Source: Mycolicibacterium brumae (GTDB lineage Bacteria > Actinomycetota > Actinomycetes > Mycobacteriales > Mycobacteriaceae). Taken from it: 64,000 nucleotides of DNA. Positions 35,436-44,313 of the stretch are shown one piece after another. The stretch lies in NCBI RefSeq assembly GCF_025215495.1, contig NZ_CP104302.1, forward strand, positions 3,348,001 through 3,412,000. Reading direction: 5' to 3'. The position numbers and the translations under genes were made by a program. Within the stretch, counting starts at the first letter, position 1. Every line of letters starts with the position of its first letter. The notes under the pieces are model-generated. The model ran no database searches. It had not been told where the DNA came from and saw nothing but the letters and a program-made list of their open reading frames with translations.

Positions 35436-36143
35436 TTACTCCTCGGTGAAATTCCGGGTGACGGCCGGGTCGACCGGGATGCCGGGGCCGGTGGTCGTCG
35501 AAACGACGATCTTCTTCAGGTAGCGGCCCTTGGACGACGACGGCTTGGCGCGCAGGATCTCATCGAGCGCGGCGCCGTAGTTCTCCGCCAGCTTGCCCTC
35601 GTCGAAGGACGCCTTGCCGATCACGAAGTGCAGGTTGGCCTGCTTGTCGACGCGGAAGTTGATCTTGCCGCCCTTGATGTCGTTGACGGCCTTGACCACG
35701 TCCGGGGTGACGGTGCCGGTCTTGGGGTTCGGCATCAGGCCACGGGGGCCCAGCACGCGGGCGATCCGGCCGACCTTGGCCATCTGGTCCGGGGTGGCGA
35801 TCGCGGCGTCGAAGTCCAGGAAGCCGCCCTGGATCTTCTCGATCAGATCGTCGCTGCCCACCACGTCGGCGCCGGCGGCCAGCGCGGCCTCGGCCTTCTC
35901 ACCGACGGCGAACACCGCGACGCGGGCGGTCTTGCCGGTGCCGTTGGGCAGGTTCACCGTGCCACGCACCATCTGGTCGGCTTTGCGGGGGTCCACACCG
36001 AGCCGGATCGCGACCTCGACGGTGGCGTCCTGGTTCTTCGAGGAGGTCTCCTTGGCCAGCTTGGCGGCCTCCAGCGGGCTGTACAGGCGGGTCTTGTCGA
36101 TCTTCTCGGCGGCGGCCCGGTAGGCCTTGCTGTTCTTGCTCAT
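35436..36143 (-). CDS. rplA: 50S ribosomal protein L1
   Basis: L1 forms the mobile stalk at the E site and in other bacteria represses its own rplK-rplA transcript. The protein has 235 residues. [17 protein letters not shown], the conserved L1 signature, is present. It follows rplK by 73 bases and is the last ribosomal gene of the leftward secE-nusG-rplK-rplA unit. A 19-base inverted repeat lies immediately downstream. Confidence 0.99.
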   Translation of the reverse strand: MSKNSKAYRAAAEKIDKTRLYSPLEAAKLAKETSSKNQDATVEVAIRLGVDPRKADQMVRGTVNLPNGTGKTARVAVFAVGEKAEAALAAGADVVGSDDLIEKIQGGFLDFDAAIATPDQMAKVGRIARVLGPRGLMPNPKTGTVTPDVVKAVNDIKGGKINFRVDKQANLHFVIGKASFDEGKLAENYGAALDEILRAKPSSSKGRYLKKIVVSTTTGPGIPVDPAVTRNFTEE

Positions 36144-36216
36144 TTTCTCTCCTGAATTTCAGAGGTTGTGGTTGCGGGCCGAAGCGGGCCCTCCCACGGT
36201 GGTGGTCGCGCTCGAA

Positions 36217-36648
36217 CTACTCGACGGTGATGCCCATGCTGCGGGCGGTGCCGGCGATGATCTTCGCCGCGGCGTCGATGTCGTTGGCGTTGAGGTCTTC
36301 CTTCTTGGTCTCGGCGATCTCGCGCACCTGATCCCAGCTGACCTTCGCGACCTTGGTCTTGTGCGGCTCGCCGGAACCCTTGGGCACACCGGCTGCCTTG
36401 AGCAGCAGCTTGGCGGCGGGCGGGGTCTTCAGGGCGAAGGTGAAGCTGCGATCCTCGTAGACGGTGATCTCCACGGGGATGACGTTCCCGCGCTGCGACT
36501 CGGTCGCGGCGTTGTACGCCTTGCAGAACTCCATGATGTTGACGCCATGCTGACCGAGCGCGGGGCCGACCGGCGGGGCGGGGTTGGCCTGCCCGGCCTG
36601 GATCTGCAGCTTGATCAGCCCGGCGACCTTCTTCTTCTTCGGTGCCAT
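36217..36648 (-). CDS. rplK: 50S ribosomal protein L11
   Basis: L11 is part of the GTPase-associated centre and of the stringent response sensor. It has 143 residues, with the N-terminal [20 protein letters not shown] and the C-terminal rRNA-binding [20 protein letters not shown]. It lies 35 bases downstream of nusG and 73 bases upstream of rplA, all on the same strand. Confidence 0.99.
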   Translation of the reverse strand: MAPKKKKVAGLIKLQIQAGQANPAPPVGPALGQHGVNIMEFCKAYNAATESQRGNVIPVEITVYEDRSFTFALKTPPAAKLLLKAAGVPKGSGEPHKTKVAKVSWDQVREIAETKKEDLNANDIDAAAKIIAGTARSMGITVE

Positions 36649-36683
36649 GGGGTGATATTTCCTTTCTGAAAGTTCAGATCTGC

Positions 36684-37427
<744 letters not shown>

Positions 37428-37451
37428 CTAAAAAATCGTTGAGTTCGGCGC

Positions 37452-37883
37452 TTAACCGAACACCATCAGCACCAGCTTGGCCAAGCCGACGTCGGCGAGC
37501 GAAATCAGCGTCACCATGAACACCAGGAAGACCAGCACCACCGAGGTGTAGCTGACCATCTGCTTGCGGTTCGGCCAGATCACCTTCCGCAGCTCGGCGA
37601 CGACCTGCTTCAGATAGTTGATGACGAAGACGATCGGATTGCGCGACGGGCTGTCGGACTTCGCCTTCTTCTTCTTTTTCGGCTTGTCCTTGGCCTTGTC
37701 GTCCGCCGCGGCGTCGTCCGTGACGACCTCGGTCGTCTCGACCTCGGCCGATTCGGTGTCGACGTCCGCGGTCAGCGCCCGCCGGCGGGTCCGCTTGCCG
37801 GTCGGCCGCGGGGGGGTAATCCCCGGCGTCGTCGACAGGGCAGCAGTGCCCTCACCGTCGGCATCGCCCCGATCGTCGCTCAC
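37452..37883 (-). CDS. secE: Preprotein translocase subunit SecE
   Basis: SecE is the small membrane subunit of the SecYEG channel. The protein has 143 residues: a long charged N-terminal part with a KKKKK cluster, the conserved amphipathic helix VAELRKVIWPNRKQM and one membrane segment (TSVVLVFLVFMVTLISLA). GTG at 37883 is chosen because AAAGGAG lies 8 bases before it and the resulting start VSDDRGDADG matches other mycobacterial SecE; an in-frame GTG at 37904 lacks that site. It is 42 bases downstream of tRNA-Trp and upstream of nusG. Confidence 0.96.
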   Translation of the reverse strand: MSDDRGDADGEGTAALSTTPGITPPRPTGKRTRRRALTADVDTESAEVETTEVVTDDAAADDKAKDKPKKKKKAKSDSPSRNPIVFVINYLKQVVAELRKVIWPNRKQMVSYTSVVLVFLVFMVTLISLADVGLAKLVLMVFG

Positions 37884-37925
37884 CCGGTCGCTCCTTTGGT
37901 TCACCAGTTGCCATATTCAGTTGAG

Positions 37926-37998
<73 letters not shown>

Positions 37999-38074
37999 CT
38001 GTCGAGATGCCCACAAAACTTGCGCGCTCTTCGATCAGTCCATCGAAACGAACCGTCGAACAGCGCGCTTGTTC

Positions 38075-38117
38075 TGGGAGAACCCCAAGGTCCGAGTGTA
38101 CAACGGGGTTTATCCCA
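38075..38117 (-). terminator. Hairpin after hadC
   Basis: TGGG-ata-AACCCC pairs with GGGGTT-ct-CCCA across an 18-base loop, between the hadC stop and tRNA-Trp. It has no T run, as is common for mycobacterial terminators. Confidence 0.5.
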
Positions 38118-38136
38118 GGTGCTAATCCACTACCGC

Positions 38137-38643
38137 CTAATCCGCTACGCGGCTGACCTGACCTGTGGACTTGTCGAACTTGATCTTCGAAGACTCCTCA
38201 CCCTGCTGGCCCATCAGGGTGGTGAAGGCCTCCATCACCGTCTCGCCGGTGGCGACGTCGATCAGCACGTTCCGGGTGACGACGATATCGGCCCCGAACC
38301 GCTCGTCCACCGAATGAATGTGCATGACGGCCTGCAGTTCGTCGCCGACCTTGATCGGCCGGTGGTAGAGGAACTGCTGGTCGACCTGGACGATCTGCAT
38401 GGTCTCCACGCCGACGTCGACGGTCATGAAGAAGTGCTGCTGAACCTGGTTGGCGATAATCGAGACGAAGGTCAGCGGGGCGAGCACGCCGTCGTACCCC
38501 AGTTCCGCGGCCGCGTCGTCGGAGAAGAACGCGTCATCGTCGTTCTGCACCGAGCGCGCGAAGCCGCGGATCTGCTCGCGGGCCACGATGAAGGTGTCGG
38601 GGTAGGTGTGCACCATCCCCAGAATGTCGGTTGCCAGCGCCAC
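38137..38643 (-). CDS. hadC: (3R)-hydroxyacyl-ACP dehydratase subunit HadC
   Basis: HadC is the substrate-recognition subunit paired with HadB in the FAS-II dehydratase that builds long meromycolic chains. It has 168 residues with a hot-dog fold lacking the catalytic pair; FSDDAAAELGYDGVLAPLTF is the family block shared with HadA. The start is GTG at 38641-38643, two bases after the hadB stop, so the genes are tightly coupled. It is third in hadA-hadB-hadC. Confidence 0.95.
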   Translation of the reverse strand: MALATDILGMVHTYPDTFIVAREQIRGFARSVQNDDDAFFSDDAAAELGYDGVLAPLTFVSIIANQVQQHFFMTVDVGVETMQIVQVDQQFLYHRPIKVGDELQAVMHIHSVDERFGADIVVTRNVLIDVATGETVMEAFTTLMGQQGEESSKIKFDKSTGQVSRVAD

Positions 38644-38645
38644 GG

Positions 38646-39074
38646 TCAGGCCAGTTTCGCGGTCGCGATGGCGCGCCCGAAGATCTTCTTGCCGCCGGTG
38701 GTGGCGTTCAGCGCCAGGGTGACGGACTTGGTCTCCGGATCGACGGACTTGACCCGGCCGTTGAAGACCAGTTCGGCGCCCTTGCCGTCGTTGGGGACCG
38801 GCACGACGGCGGTGAACCGCACGTTGTACTCGGTGACCGCGCCCGGGTCGCCGACCCAGTCGGTCACGTAGCCGCCGCCCAGACCCATGGTCAGCATGCC
38901 GTGCGCGATGGCGACGTCGAGGCCGACCATCTTGGCGATCTCGTCGTCCCAGTGGATGGGGTTCAGGTCGCCGGAAACGCCGGCGTAGTTCACCAGGTCC
39001 TGTCGGGTCAGCGTGTAGACCTTCTCCGGCAACTCATCGCCCGCCTGGACAGAATCGAACTTACGCAGTGCCAT
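38646..39074 (-). CDS. hadB: (3R)-hydroxyacyl-ACP dehydratase subunit HadB
   Basis: HadB is the catalytic subunit shared by the HadAB and HadBC dehydratases of mycolic acid elongation. The protein has 142 residues, and the hydratase-2 motif GDLNPIHWDDEIAKMVGLDV followed by AIAHGM carries the catalytic Asp and His. The ATG at 39072-39074 overlaps the hadA end by 14 bases. A longer open frame upstream is hadA sequence in another phase and is not used. It is the target complex of thiacetazone and isoxyl in M. tuberculosis (family knowledge). Confidence 0.97.
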   Translation of the reverse strand: MALRKFDSVQAGDELPEKVYTLTRQDLVNYAGVSGDLNPIHWDDEIAKMVGLDVAIAHGMLTMGLGGGYVTDWVGDPGAVTEYNVRFTAVVPVPNDGKGAELVFNGRVKSVDPETKSVTLALNATTGGKKIFGRAIATAKLA

Positions 39075-39540
39075 CGCTGAAGCCAGCCTCTCCATCTTCT
39101 TCTCCACTACGCCCCGCCAACGTGGTGTAGGTCTCCTGAACGACATCACCTTTCGGATCGGTGATGACCAACTTGATGAGGATGACATCGGTGCCGTGCG
39201 CCTTGCGCAGCGACTCGACCGTGACGTCCGCGAACAGTTCCATGCCGACAACAAGCGGCTGGAAGGTCTTCACCACCTGATCGACATGGACGATCTGCGC
39301 GGTGTGCAGGTCGACTCCGGCCGCGTTGAACATGGCCGTCTCGGCGATCACGCCGAAGCTCGCGGAGTAGGTCGGCGGCGCGATCAGGCCGTCATAGCCC
39401 AGTTCGGCGGCCGCGGCCTCGGAGAGGCTCGCCGGGTGCGTCGCCTGAACGGAGCGAACATGCTCCCGGACTTTCTCGCGCTCCACCATGTAGGACTCGG
39501 GGTGCCGATAATGGAACCCCACCAAGCTCTCCGCTACCAC
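39061..39540 (-). CDS. hadA: (3R)-hydroxyacyl-ACP dehydratase subunit HadA
   Basis: HadA is the substrate-binding partner of HadB in early FAS-II cycles. It has 159 residues. Its C-terminus VQETYTTLAGRSGEEDGE is very typical of HadA, and AAAAELGYDGLIAPPTYSAS is the hot-dog domain block. The start is GTG at 39538-39540. The stop overlaps hadB by 14 bases. It follows rpmG by 72 bases on the same strand. Confidence 0.95.
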   Translation of the reverse strand: MVAESLVGFHYRHPESYMVEREKVREHVRSVQATHPASLSEAAAAELGYDGLIAPPTYSASFGVIAETAMFNAAGVDLHTAQIVHVDQVVKTFQPLVVGMELFADVTVESLRKAHGTDVILIKLVITDPKGDVVQETYTTLAGRSGEEDGEAGFSDGTA

Positions 39541-39612
39541 AGCCTAGAACCTACCCATCTCGATTCCGCGGGCCGACGGTGTTCGCTGAAATCCGGGCCG
39601 GCCCCCCAGCGA

Positions 39613-39780
39613 TCAGCGCGATTCGCGGTGCGGCTGGTGACTGCCACAGTTCGGGCAGAACTTCTTCAGCTCCAGCCGATCGGGGTCGTTGCGGCGGTTC
39701 TTCTTGGTGATGTAATTACGGTGCTTGCAGGTGTCGCAGGCCAGGGTGATCTTCGGCCGGACATCGGTGCTTGAGGCCAT
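39613..39780 (-). CDS. rpmG: 50S ribosomal protein L33 (zinc-binding type)
   Basis: I translated this short gene by hand: 55 residues starting [20 protein letters not shown] and ending SHQPHRESR. Two CxxC pairs (CDTC and CPNC) mark the zinc-binding form. Mycobacteria usually carry a second, zinc-free L33 used under zinc starvation; it is not in this window. The ATG is at 39778-39780 and the gene lies between tRNA-Met and hadA on the same strand, as in M. tuberculosis rpmG2. Confidence 0.95.
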   Translation of the reverse strand: MASSTDVRPKITLACDTCKHRNYITKKNRRNDPDRLELKKFCPNCGSHQPHRESR

Positions 39781-39819
39781 GCTGACTGCCCTCTACTTTC
39801 ACGTTCTCGGATTGCCTAG

Positions 39820-39893
39820 TAGCGGTGGGGAGGCTCGATCTCCCGACCTCACGATTATGAGTCGTGCGCTCTAACCAGCTGAGCTACACCGCC
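39820..39893 (-). tRNA. metT: tRNA-Met (CAT), elongator type
   Basis: A 74-base cloverleaf. GGCGGTG pairs with CACCGCT through a terminal G-U pair, the anticodon loop CTCATAA has anticodon CAT, and the discriminator is A. The first acceptor pair and the absence of the three anticodon-stem G-C pairs argue for elongator rather than initiator Met. Confidence 0.93.
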
Positions 39894-39935
39894 CCGATAG
39901 CCGCGGGCGGCGCTGCGAGCGCCGCGCGTCCACCG

Positions 39936-40008
39936 AGCCCCCTAACGGAATCGAACCGTTGACCTTTTCCTTACCATGGAAACGCTCTGCCGACTGAGCT
40001 AAGGGGGC
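39936..40008 (-). tRNA. thrT: tRNA-Thr (GGT)
   Basis: A 73-base cloverleaf with acceptor GCCCCCT/AGGGGGC. The anticodon stem TTTCC/GGAAA encloses the loop ATGGTAA with anticodon GGT. It is first in the leftward tRNA-Thr, tRNA-Met, rpmG, hadABC series. Confidence 0.96.
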
Positions 40009-40053
40009 CTTCCTTCGTGGCTTCTCCGGCAACGCCGTTAGAAGCCTTATGCA

Positions 40054-40098
40054 GGGTACAGGCTGCGGCTCAGCTACACCAAACCGCAGGCTGTACCC
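40054..40098 (-). terminator. Hairpin after the hmp gene
   Basis: GGGTACAGGCTGCGG (40054-40068) pairs with 40084-40098 with one mismatch and a 15-base loop. It lies between the hmp stop and tRNA-Thr and would keep hmp transcription from running into the tRNA genes. There is no T run. Confidence 0.65.
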
Positions 40099-40108
40099 CT
40101 GTTCCGAG

Positions 40109-41311
40109 TCAGCCCAGCAGCCAGTCGTTGGGGCTGAACAGCTCGCAGTGCAACCTCTCGGCCGGCACTCCCGCGGCGAGCACCTGCTCGCGGACGCCGC
40201 GAATGAACGCGTCCGGCCCGCACAGGTACACCTGGGCCTCGGCGGGCGCCGGGACGCCGCGCAGGCTCATCCGGCCGTGGTGCGCGTCGCCCGCGTCGTC
40301 CTCGTACCAGAGCTCCAGGTCGGCGTTGGGCAGCGCGGCCACCAGGTCCCGCTGGCGCTGGGCCAGCGGATGCTCGGCCGGGCTGCGGTCGGCGTGGCAC
40401 ACCAGCACCGGAGTCTGCGGCGCGCGCTCGGCCAGGAACTGCAGGATCGAGATCATCGGGGTGATCCCGATGCCGGCCGAGATCAGCATGAGCGAAGTGC
40501 CGTCGGTGGCCGGGGTGGGCAGGTCGCCGAACGGCGTGGTCACCTCCAGCAGGTCACCCACCCGCACGTTTGCCCGGATCCAGGTGGACACCTCACCGGC
40601 CGGGCAGCCGCCGTCGGCCCGCACCGGTTTGACCGCGAAGGTCAGTTCGTCGCCGTCAATCCCGACCAGGGAGTACTGCCGCAGTTGGCGGGCCCCGTCG
40701 GGCAGCGTCACGCCCACCGACACGTACTGGCCGGGCAGCGCGCGGATCCCGGGCGCGGCGACGGTGACCAGCACCACACCCGACGGGTCGTCGACCCGCC
40801 CGGACACCCGCAGCCGGTGGAACACATCGCCGGGGGCGACACCGGCGTCGGCGTAGAGCGCGCGCTCCTCGCCGATCAGCGCGTCGGCCATGATCCAGAA
40901 CACCCGGTCCCAGGCCTCGGCGACGTCTTCGGTCACCACGTCGGCGCCCAGCACCGCCACGATCGCGGCGAACAGGTGCTCGTGCACGATCGGGTACTGC
41001 TCGGCGACGATGCCCAGCGAGGTGTGCTTGTGGGCGATCCGGGTCATCAGCTCAGCCGGATGCGGCAGGTCCGGGTCCACCAGGTGGGTGGCGAAGGTCG
41101 CCACGGACGCGGCCAGCGCCTTCTGCTGGGCGCCCTGGGCCTGGTTGCCGCGGTTGAACAGGTTGCGGAGCAGCTCCGGGTGCGCGGCGAACATCCGGTT
41201 GTAGAACGCGCGGGTGATCTCGTCGATATGGGCGCCCACCAGGGGCAAGGTGGCCCGGATGACTTCGGCGTGCTCAGCGGAGAGTTCGGCGCGTTCGACG
41301 GCGACGGTCAT
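40109..41311 (-). CDS. hmp: Flavohemoprotein, nitric oxide dioxygenase
   Basis: Hmp converts nitric oxide and oxygen to nitrate using NAD(P)H. The protein has 400 residues: a globin domain (about 1-140, with the proximal His in IAHKHTSLGIV), a FAD-binding domain (RQLRQYSLVG, about residue 210) and an NAD-binding domain (LISAGIGITPMISIL, YLCGPDAFIRG). The ATG at 41309-41311 overlaps the stop of the regulator gene in ATGA, so the two are translated together. An NsrR-type operator precedes the pair. All three domains are intact. Confidence 0.96.
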   Translation of the reverse strand: MTVAVERAELSAEHAEVIRATLPLVGAHIDEITRAFYNRMFAAHPELLRNLFNRGNQAQGAQQKALAASVATFATHLVDPDLPHPAELMTRIAHKHTSLGIVAEQYPIVHEHLFAAIVAVLGADVVTEDVAEAWDRVFWIMADALIGEERALYADAGVAPGDVFHRLRVSGRVDDPSGVVLVTVAAPGIRALPGQYVSVGVTLPDGARQLRQYSLVGIDGDELTFAVKPVRADGGCPAGEVSTWIRANVRVGDLLEVTTPFGDLPTPATDGTSLMLISAGIGITPMISILQFLAERAPQTPVLVCHADRSPAEHPLAQRQRDLVAALPNADLELWYEDDAGDAHHGRMSLRGVPAPAEAQVYLCGPDAFIRGVREQVLAAGVPAERLHCELFSPNDWLLG

Positions 41312-41772
41312 GACGGGATCCTTTCGGTGGAGAGCTGCAGGCGCGGCGCCGGCAGCACGACGGGCAGCGGGCTGCTCCCGACGAGTTCGGTGATGGTGTG
41401 CCGATCCAGCTCGGCGTAGAAGGCTTCCTTGGCCGCGGCCATCGCGCGGCGCAGCCGGCAGGCCGGCAGCAGCGGGCACGGGCTGTCGCCGTCGCAGTCG
41501 ATGACCTCGCGGTCACGCTCCAGCTGCCGGACCAGCCAGCCGACCGAGACCTGTCGGCCGGCGTCGGTGAGCGCCAGTCCCCCGCTGCGACCGCGCCGGG
41601 TGCGCACCAGGCCGAGTTCGGCCAGTCGCGACACGGCCTTGGCGATGTGGTGCTCGGAGGCGCCGGCGGCCACCGCGATGCCGCGGGTGGTGATCCGCTG
41701 CTCCTGCGACTCCCCGGCGGCGAGCAGCATCATCGCTCGCAGGCCGAGATCGGTGAACCGGGTGAGTTGCAC
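41308..41772 (-). CDS. nsrR: NsrR-type Rrf2 repressor, nitric oxide sensing
   Basis: This 154-residue Rrf2-family protein has a winged helix at about residues 25-60 (GASEHHIAKAVSRLAELGLV). Three Cys at 93, 99 and 105 have the C-x5-C-x5-C spacing, and Asp8 is present. These are exactly the 4Fe-4S ligands I recall for Streptomyces NsrR. Nitric oxide destroys the cluster and releases DNA. The start is GTG at 41770-41772. Its stop overlaps the hmp start. A 13-base inverted repeat 24 bases upstream is the likely operator, so the operon is autoregulated. Confidence 0.92.
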   Translation of the reverse strand: MQLTRFTDLGLRAMMLLAAGESQEQRITTRGIAVAAGASEHHIAKAVSRLAELGLVRTRRGRSGGLALTDAGRQVSVGWLVRQLERDREVIDCDGDSPCPLLPACRLRRAMAAAKEAFYAELDRHTITELVGSSPLPVVLPAPRLQLSTERIPS

Positions 41773-41795
41773 GATCCAGGACGCTAGTTAATTCC

Positions 41796-41808
41796 GCATC
41801 TCAGATGC
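41796..41808. promoter_or_regulatory. NsrR operator upstream of nsrR-hmp
   Basis: GCATCTCAGATGC is a perfect 6-1-6 inverted repeat, flanked by AATT on one side and CAGTT on the other. It lies 24 bases before the nsrR start and resembles the NsrR sites of hmp genes in Streptomyces as I remember them. Confidence 0.75.
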
Positions 41809-41900
41809 CAGTTTTACGGCTGTGCCGTTGAACACCCACTTTCGTGCGGTTTTTAGACCTGCGGAGTCGCTACTGAGGCCCCCGGATTAGGCTCGCGAAC

Positions 41901-42623
41901 ATGGCCTCCGGTGACGACGACCGCCTCTACTTCCGCCAGCTGCTGGCGGGCCGCGACTACGCCGCCGGCGACATGATCGCCACCCAGATGCGAAACTTCG
42001 CCTACCTGATCGGCGACCGGGAGACCGGCGAGGCGCTGGTGGTCGATCCGGCGTACGCGGCCGGCGATCTGGTGGACGCCGCCGAAGCCGACGGCATGCG
42101 CATCGCCGGAGTGCTGGTCACCCACCACCACCCCGACCACGTGGGTGGCTCGATGATGGGGTTCACCCTCAAGGGACTGGCCGAAATGCTGGAACGCAGC
42201 AGTGTCCCGGTGCACGTCAACGCCCTCGAGGCGGACTGGGTCTCCAAGATCACCGGCATCGCGCCCAGCGAGCTGACCAGCCACTCGCACGGGGACGTCG
42301 TCTCGGTCGGCGATATCGACATCGAACTGCTGCACACCCCCGGGCACACACCGGGCAGTCAGTGCTTCCTGGTCGACGGCCGGTTGGTCGCCGGCGACAC
42401 GCTGTTCCTGGAGGGCTGCGGGCGCACCGATTTCCCCGGCGGCGACGTCGACGCCATGTTCGGCAGCCTGCAGCAACTGGCCGCGCTGCCCGGCGACCCG
42501 ACGGTGTTCCCCGGGCACTGGTATTCCGCGGAGCCCAGCGCGGGGCTGGAAGAGGTCAAGCGCAGCAATTACGTGTACCGGGCGTCGAGCCTGCCGCAGT
42601 GGCGCGCCCTGATGGGCGGCTAG
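41901..42623 (+). CDS. Metallo-beta-lactamase-fold hydrolase (glyoxalase II-like)
   Basis: This protein has 240 residues with the full metal-binding set: THHHPDHVGG (the HxHxDH motif), HTPGHTPGSQCF, AGDTLFLEGCGRTDFPGG and FPGHWYSAEP. It resembles glyoxalase II or persulfide dioxygenase-type thioester hydrolases and matches Rv0634c in position (memory). The ATG at 41901 follows GAAC without a strong Shine-Dalgarno. It converges with the L,D-transpeptidase gene; the space between holds the second copy of the 174-base repeat. Confidence 0.87.
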   Translation: MASGDDDRLYFRQLLAGRDYAAGDMIATQMRNFAYLIGDRETGEALVVDPAYAAGDLVDAAEADGMRIAGVLVTHHHPDHVGGSMMGFTLKGLAEMLERSSVPVHVNALEADWVSKITGIAPSELTSHSHGDVVSVGDIDIELLHTPGHTPGSQCFLVDGRLVAGDTLFLEGCGRTDFPGGDVDAMFGSLQQLAALPGDPTVFPGHWYSAEPSAGLEEVKRSNYVYRASSLPQWRALMGG

Positions 42624-42625
42624 TC

Positions 42626-42672
42626 GCAAGCAAAACCGGTAGCTCCTTTGCGTGGCCCGTAGCTCCTTTGCG
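42626..42672. repeat. Short tandem motif after the hydrolase gene
   Basis: GTAGCTCCTTTGCG occurs at 42639-42652 and 42659-42672, a 20-base period. It is preceded by GCAAGCAAAACC (42626-42637), the same 12 bases that follow the rpoC stop in the 69-base repeats. It runs into the 174-base element. Confidence 0.6.
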
Positions 42673-42842
42673 GGGATAGGGCCTCGAGCGGCCTGCTGCT
42701 GCTCGAGCGGCCATCGATGCACACAAAAGCCCAGGACAGCTCCGCGCGCAGCGGACACCATGGGGCGCTCGTGCCCTATCGGGCCGCTCGCGGGCGATAT
42801 TGTGCGGGATCGGGCCACTCGAGGGCGATTCCGTGCCGAAAC
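42669..42842 (-). repeat. 174-bp dispersed structured repeat, copy B
   Basis: This is copy B of the element at 7299-7472, in the opposite orientation, also between convergent genes. On the minus strand it carries CTCGAGTGGCC and CGCGAGCGGCC, then GGCCGCTCGAG twice, so the two halves can pair; one U-A pair of copy A becomes U-G here. It occupies most of the 280-base gap 42624-42903. Confidence 0.88.
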
Positions 42843-42903
42843 TGACCGCTCGACACGAGACGCCGGGCCCCATCCCGCGCCAGTTAGCTGCGCGGCATTG
42901 CAC

Positions 42904-44193
42904 TCAGCCGGCCGCGACGGCGAAGGCGCTGCCGGCCTGCCACTGGTCCCACGGCACACTCCAGTCGCCACCCTGCTCCAGGGTCAGCGCCGGGCCGCCG
43001 GTGTTCTTCACCTCGACGATGTCGCCGGGCTGGGCGAAGTTGTAGAACCACTGGGCGTTCTCGCCGGAGAGGTTCAGGCAACCGTGGCTGACGTTGGTGT
43101 TGCCCTGCGCCCAGACCGTGTCGTTGAGCTGATGCAGGTAGATGCCGTTGGTGCTGATCCGGGTGGCCCACGGGATGGTCAGCTTGTACCCCAGCCACGA
43201 GTTCACCGGGACGCCGTAGGTGGAGGAGTCCATCACCACCGACTCGGCCTTGTCGAAGACGCTGTAGATCCCGGGCGGGGTCCAGTACGTCAGCGTCTGG
43301 CCGGCGATCTGTTCGACGCCGCCCTTGCCCATCGACGTCGGCATGGAGCGCACCAGCTGGTGGTTCTCGAAGGAGTGCACGATCTTGTCGACGTCGTCGA
43401 CGATGCTGACCCGGCGCGGGCCGATCAGGAAGGACACCTTCTCGTCCTGGGCGCCGTAGACGCCGTCACCGAGCGGGACGCCGTACATCGGGGCGTCGAC
43501 CGTGACGCGGGCGCCGGCCGGGTAGTAGTCGCGCGGGCGCCAGTGCGCGGTCTGGTCGTTGACCCAGTTCCACGAGCCCTCCACTGCCGGGACCGAGGTG
43601 ACCTTCATCCTGGCCTCGGCGGCCGCGCGATTGGCGACCGGGCTGTCGAACCGGGCGGAGATCACCGCGCCGACGCCGTAGGTGGCGCCCTCGCTGATCA
43701 GGTTGCCCGAGCTCATCCGCAGGTAGAGGTAGCTCTGCGCGTCCGGGGACACGGTGCGGAACGACGAGACCTTCTTGGTCGGGGTTTCGCCGGGCCCGAC
43801 GGCCGTGGTGGTCAGCGTGTAGCCGCGGCCGTAGCCGAGCTGGGTGTCCGGCGTCCAGCTGAGCCGGTCGGCGGACAGCGTTCCGGGCACCTCGACGCCG
43901 GCGTCGTTGACCATGCTGACGTTCTTCAGCGTCCCGGTGCGCGCCGCGACGCGCACCGGCGCGGCGGGCGACACGCCCTTGGAGCCATCGGCGGGCATCA
44001 CGGCCAGCTTCGCCGGCCCGGGGGTCACGACGACGGCGACCGGGTGACTGGCGTTGGCGACATCGGCGCAGCGCCCCTGGCACTCCGGCAGCCAGGTGAC
44101 CAGCACCCCACCGGCGATCACCAGCACGCCCAGGAAAGCGGCGAGCCAGGCTCCGACCAGACGACGATTCACGCGCAAAACAGCCAACTCCAT
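42904..44193 (-). CDS. L,D-transpeptidase
   Basis: This 429-residue protein makes 3-3 cross-links in peptidoglycan outside the membrane. An N-terminal membrane anchor or signal lies at about residues 11-34 (LVGAWLAAFLGVLVIAGGVL). Two Ig-like domains follow (about 50-280). The YkuD catalytic domain carries IYLHQLND and VSHGCLNLS with the nucleophilic Cys and both His. The ATG at 44191-44193 opens the gene. Mycobacteria have several paralogues; I cannot assign which. It fits with the nearby D-Ala-D-Ala dipeptidase as an envelope enzyme but is not in its operon. Confidence 0.9.
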   Translation of the reverse strand: MELAVLRVNRRLVGAWLAAFLGVLVIAGGVLVTWLPECQGRCADVANASHPVAVVVTPGPAKLAVMPADGSKGVSPAAPVRVAARTGTLKNVSMVNDAGVEVPGTLSADRLSWTPDTQLGYGRGYTLTTTAVGPGETPTKKVSSFRTVSPDAQSYLYLRMSSGNLISEGATYGVGAVISARFDSPVANRAAAEARMKVTSVPAVEGSWNWVNDQTAHWRPRDYYPAGARVTVDAPMYGVPLGDGVYGAQDEKVSFLIGPRRVSIVDDVDKIVHSFENHQLVRSMPTSMGKGGVEQIAGQTLTYWTPPGIYSVFDKAESVVMDSSTYGVPVNSWLGYKLTIPWATRISTNGIYLHQLNDTVWAQGNTNVSHGCLNLSGENAQWFYNFAQPGDIVEVKNTGGPALTLEQGGDWSVPWDQWQAGSAFAVAAG

Positions 44194-44313
44194 TGTGATT
44201 TCGTTTGATTCGGCCGGGATTGCCCCGCCGGCCGTGACCTAGATACTAGCCGCCGGTGACCCCCGATGACGATCGAGGGAAAACGTCATGTCCGTCACGA
44301 TCCGGGAGAGGTC

